This document shows positions 63,131 through 64,000 of a DNA stretch of 64,000 nucleotides, one piece after another. This stretch comes from an uncultured Clostridia bacterium. GTDB lineage: Bacteria > Bacillota > Clostridia > Christensenellales > Borkfalkiaceae. The first letter of the stretch is position 1. Every line of letters begins with the position of its first letter. A program made the position numbers and the translations under genes. Under the pieces are notes generated by a model. That model made no database searches, had not been told where the DNA came from, and worked only from the letters and a program-made list of their open reading frames with translations. The stretch covers positions 1-64,000 of the forward strand of contig CALVPS010000001.1 of the NCBI GenBank assembly GCA_944354035.1, in the 5' to 3' direction.

Positions 63131-63740
63131 CCCCTATCTCCTTGCAAAAAGCGGTCTGCCGCAGGCATTTTTCCCTGCCTCCCCTGTGCAAAGGGAGGCG
63201 GCTTGCCGCAGGCAAGACGGAGGGTTTTTATCAACGTCCCCCTGTGTACGACCCTCCCGCTTCGCTGCGCTCGGCACCCGCCCTTTATAAGGGCGGGCAA
63301 GGATCCGATACAATAACGCGCTTTAAATTTCATTCTGTTCATCGGCAAAGCCGCGCTTGTACCCGCAACCGATCCGCGGAGTTTCGTTTTCGCAATAAAT
63401 ATCCGCCGGCATAGTCGGTGATTTTTCATTTTCCTTCGCCTTCGGCGCGTGCCGCCATAGCGGGCGGGCTGCAGGCCCTCATATTACCGGCTGCGCGCAA
63501 GCCGCGCCCGGGACGGCCCGGCAGTCATGCAATTGTTACTTGTTACCCGTAAACGGGCCTTTTCTGCGCTTAATTTTTTCACCTTTATCCTTGCTCCTCT
63601 TTCATTATTATTCTTTTTTACTTTTCTGTTTGTTTTTCTTCTGTTTTTTACCTTACCGTTATTTCCGTCTCTCCTGCTCTTTTTTGTGCATCGGCTAAGC
63701 CTCTCCCGAACCCGCAACCGATCCGCGGAGTTTCGTTTGC
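63131..63740. repeat. composite intergenic repeat, order M1-M2-M3-M2
   Basis: M1 (63131-63301, CTCCCCTGTGCAAAGGGAGG through GGGCGGGCAAG) is followed by M2 (63281-63385, GGATCCGATAC to ATCCGCGGAGTTTCG). M3 follows (63401-63559, CCGCCGGCATAGTCGGTG through GCGTGCCGCCATAGC to CCCGTAAACGGGCC), then a T/C-rich linker and a second M2 end (63686-63740). It fills the gene-free region before gap. Confidence 0.8.
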
Positions 63741-63742
63741 AC

Positions 63743-63776
63743 AAAAAATGAGTCCGGCCGGACGGCCGAACTCATT
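63743..63776 (-). terminator. gap terminator
   Basis: A 13-bp stem AATGAGT-NN-GGCC region paired across a 4-base loop (63747-63759 with 63764-63776, including G-U) is followed by TTTTTTG on the minus strand. Confidence 0.8.
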
Positions 63777-63839
63777 GGTTACGGTTTTATTTTGTTTTAC
63801 CGGGACCCCGCCATCGTTTAAAACGGGACCGCATGCCGC

Positions 63840-64000
63840 TTACTTGAGCTCGGCAAAATACTTGATGGTGCGGACCATTTGGCTGGTGTACGAATTTTCG
63901 TTGTCGTACCACGAAACGACCTTTACGAGCGTGGAGCCGTCGCCCATGGGCATGCACTTGGTCTGCGTTGCGTCGAACAGCGAGCCATACGTGATGCCGA
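63840..64000 (-). CDS. gap: glyceraldehyde-3-phosphate dehydrogenase, 3' end only
   Basis: The last 52 codons of a type I GAPDH continue off the window edge. The C-terminal signature [21 protein letters not shown] is visible in pieces, with [13 protein letters not shown] before it. The enzyme makes 1,3-bisphosphoglycerate in glycolysis. Partial only because the window ends. Confidence 0.93.
   Translation of the reverse strand, partial: GITYGSLFDATQTKCMPMGDGSTLVKVVSWYDNENSYTSQMVRTIKYFAELK

Overview
The window looks like chromosomal DNA of an anaerobic, endospore-lineage member of the Clostridia (Bacillota), probably an uncultured gut-type organism of the Christensenellales kind. That placement is an inference. 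It rests on gene order typical of Clostridia and Bacilli: yqfC-yqfD-phoH-HD phosphodiesterase-ybeY-era-yqzL-recO, recJ-relA-MBL-hemZ, rpmG-secE-nusG-rplK-rplA-rplJ-rplL, and ruvX-DUF1292. It also rests on a SCIFF peptide with its radical-SAM maturase, a T-box leader, an L10 leader and rubrerythrin with a PerR-like regulator. The DNA is GC-rich except for about 1.1 kb at the left edge, which is clearly more AT-rich. Most genes have strong AGGAGG-type ribosome binding sites. Many promoters match TTGACA-17-TATAAT closely. No tRNA, rRNA, CRISPR array, insertion sequence or prophage was seen.

Layout. 0-2.3 kb: an AT-rich edge with a small membrane protein and a truncated BspA-type LRR lipoprotein. 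2.4-6.3 kb: pnp, rpsO and a citrate/arsenite-type permease. 6.4-12.8 kb: recJ-relA-MBL hydrolase-hemZ. 12.9-18.8 kb: a strongly diverged secD-secF pair, the SCIFF system (scfA, scfB), a TIGR04086 membrane protein and yajC. 18.9-23.4 kb: tgt, queA, ruvB, ruvA, ruvC. 23.6-38.4 kb: amino-acid biosynthesis (argH; ilvB-ilvN-ilvD; LysR regulator divergent from leuC-leuD-leuB; leuA under a leucine T-box, overlapping queH), with yggS and a zinc-dependent phospholipase C-like gene inserted. 38.4-43.8 kb: rubrerythrin and PerR, DUF1292 and ruvX, several unrecognised genes and a cyclophilin-like lipoprotein. 44.2-47.8 kb: ribosomal protein, nusG and secE cluster. 48.1-53.4 kb: one 1757-residue lipoprotein. 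53.9-57.0 kb: nadA-nadB-nadC. 57.0-62.9 kb: the recO-to-yqfC operon. 63.8 kb to the end: the 3' end of gap.

How the genes work together. Branched-chain amino-acid genes are split into three units with different controls: a plain strong promoter for ilvBND, a palindromic operator plus a LysR-type site for leuCDB, and a T-box for leuA. Queuosine genes occur twice: tgt and queA beside ruvABC, and queH coupled to leuA. SecE, SecD, SecF and YajC cover much of the Sec machinery, but SecD and SecF lack signature acidic residues.

The most unusual observations are the diverged SecDF pair; the giant lipoprotein with a domain present three times and CxxC knuckle spacers; a modular intergenic repeat family whose modules appear in circularly permuted order at 40.4 and 63.2 kb; and several genes (ruvC, ruvX, one unknown) whose promoters predict leaderless mRNAs.
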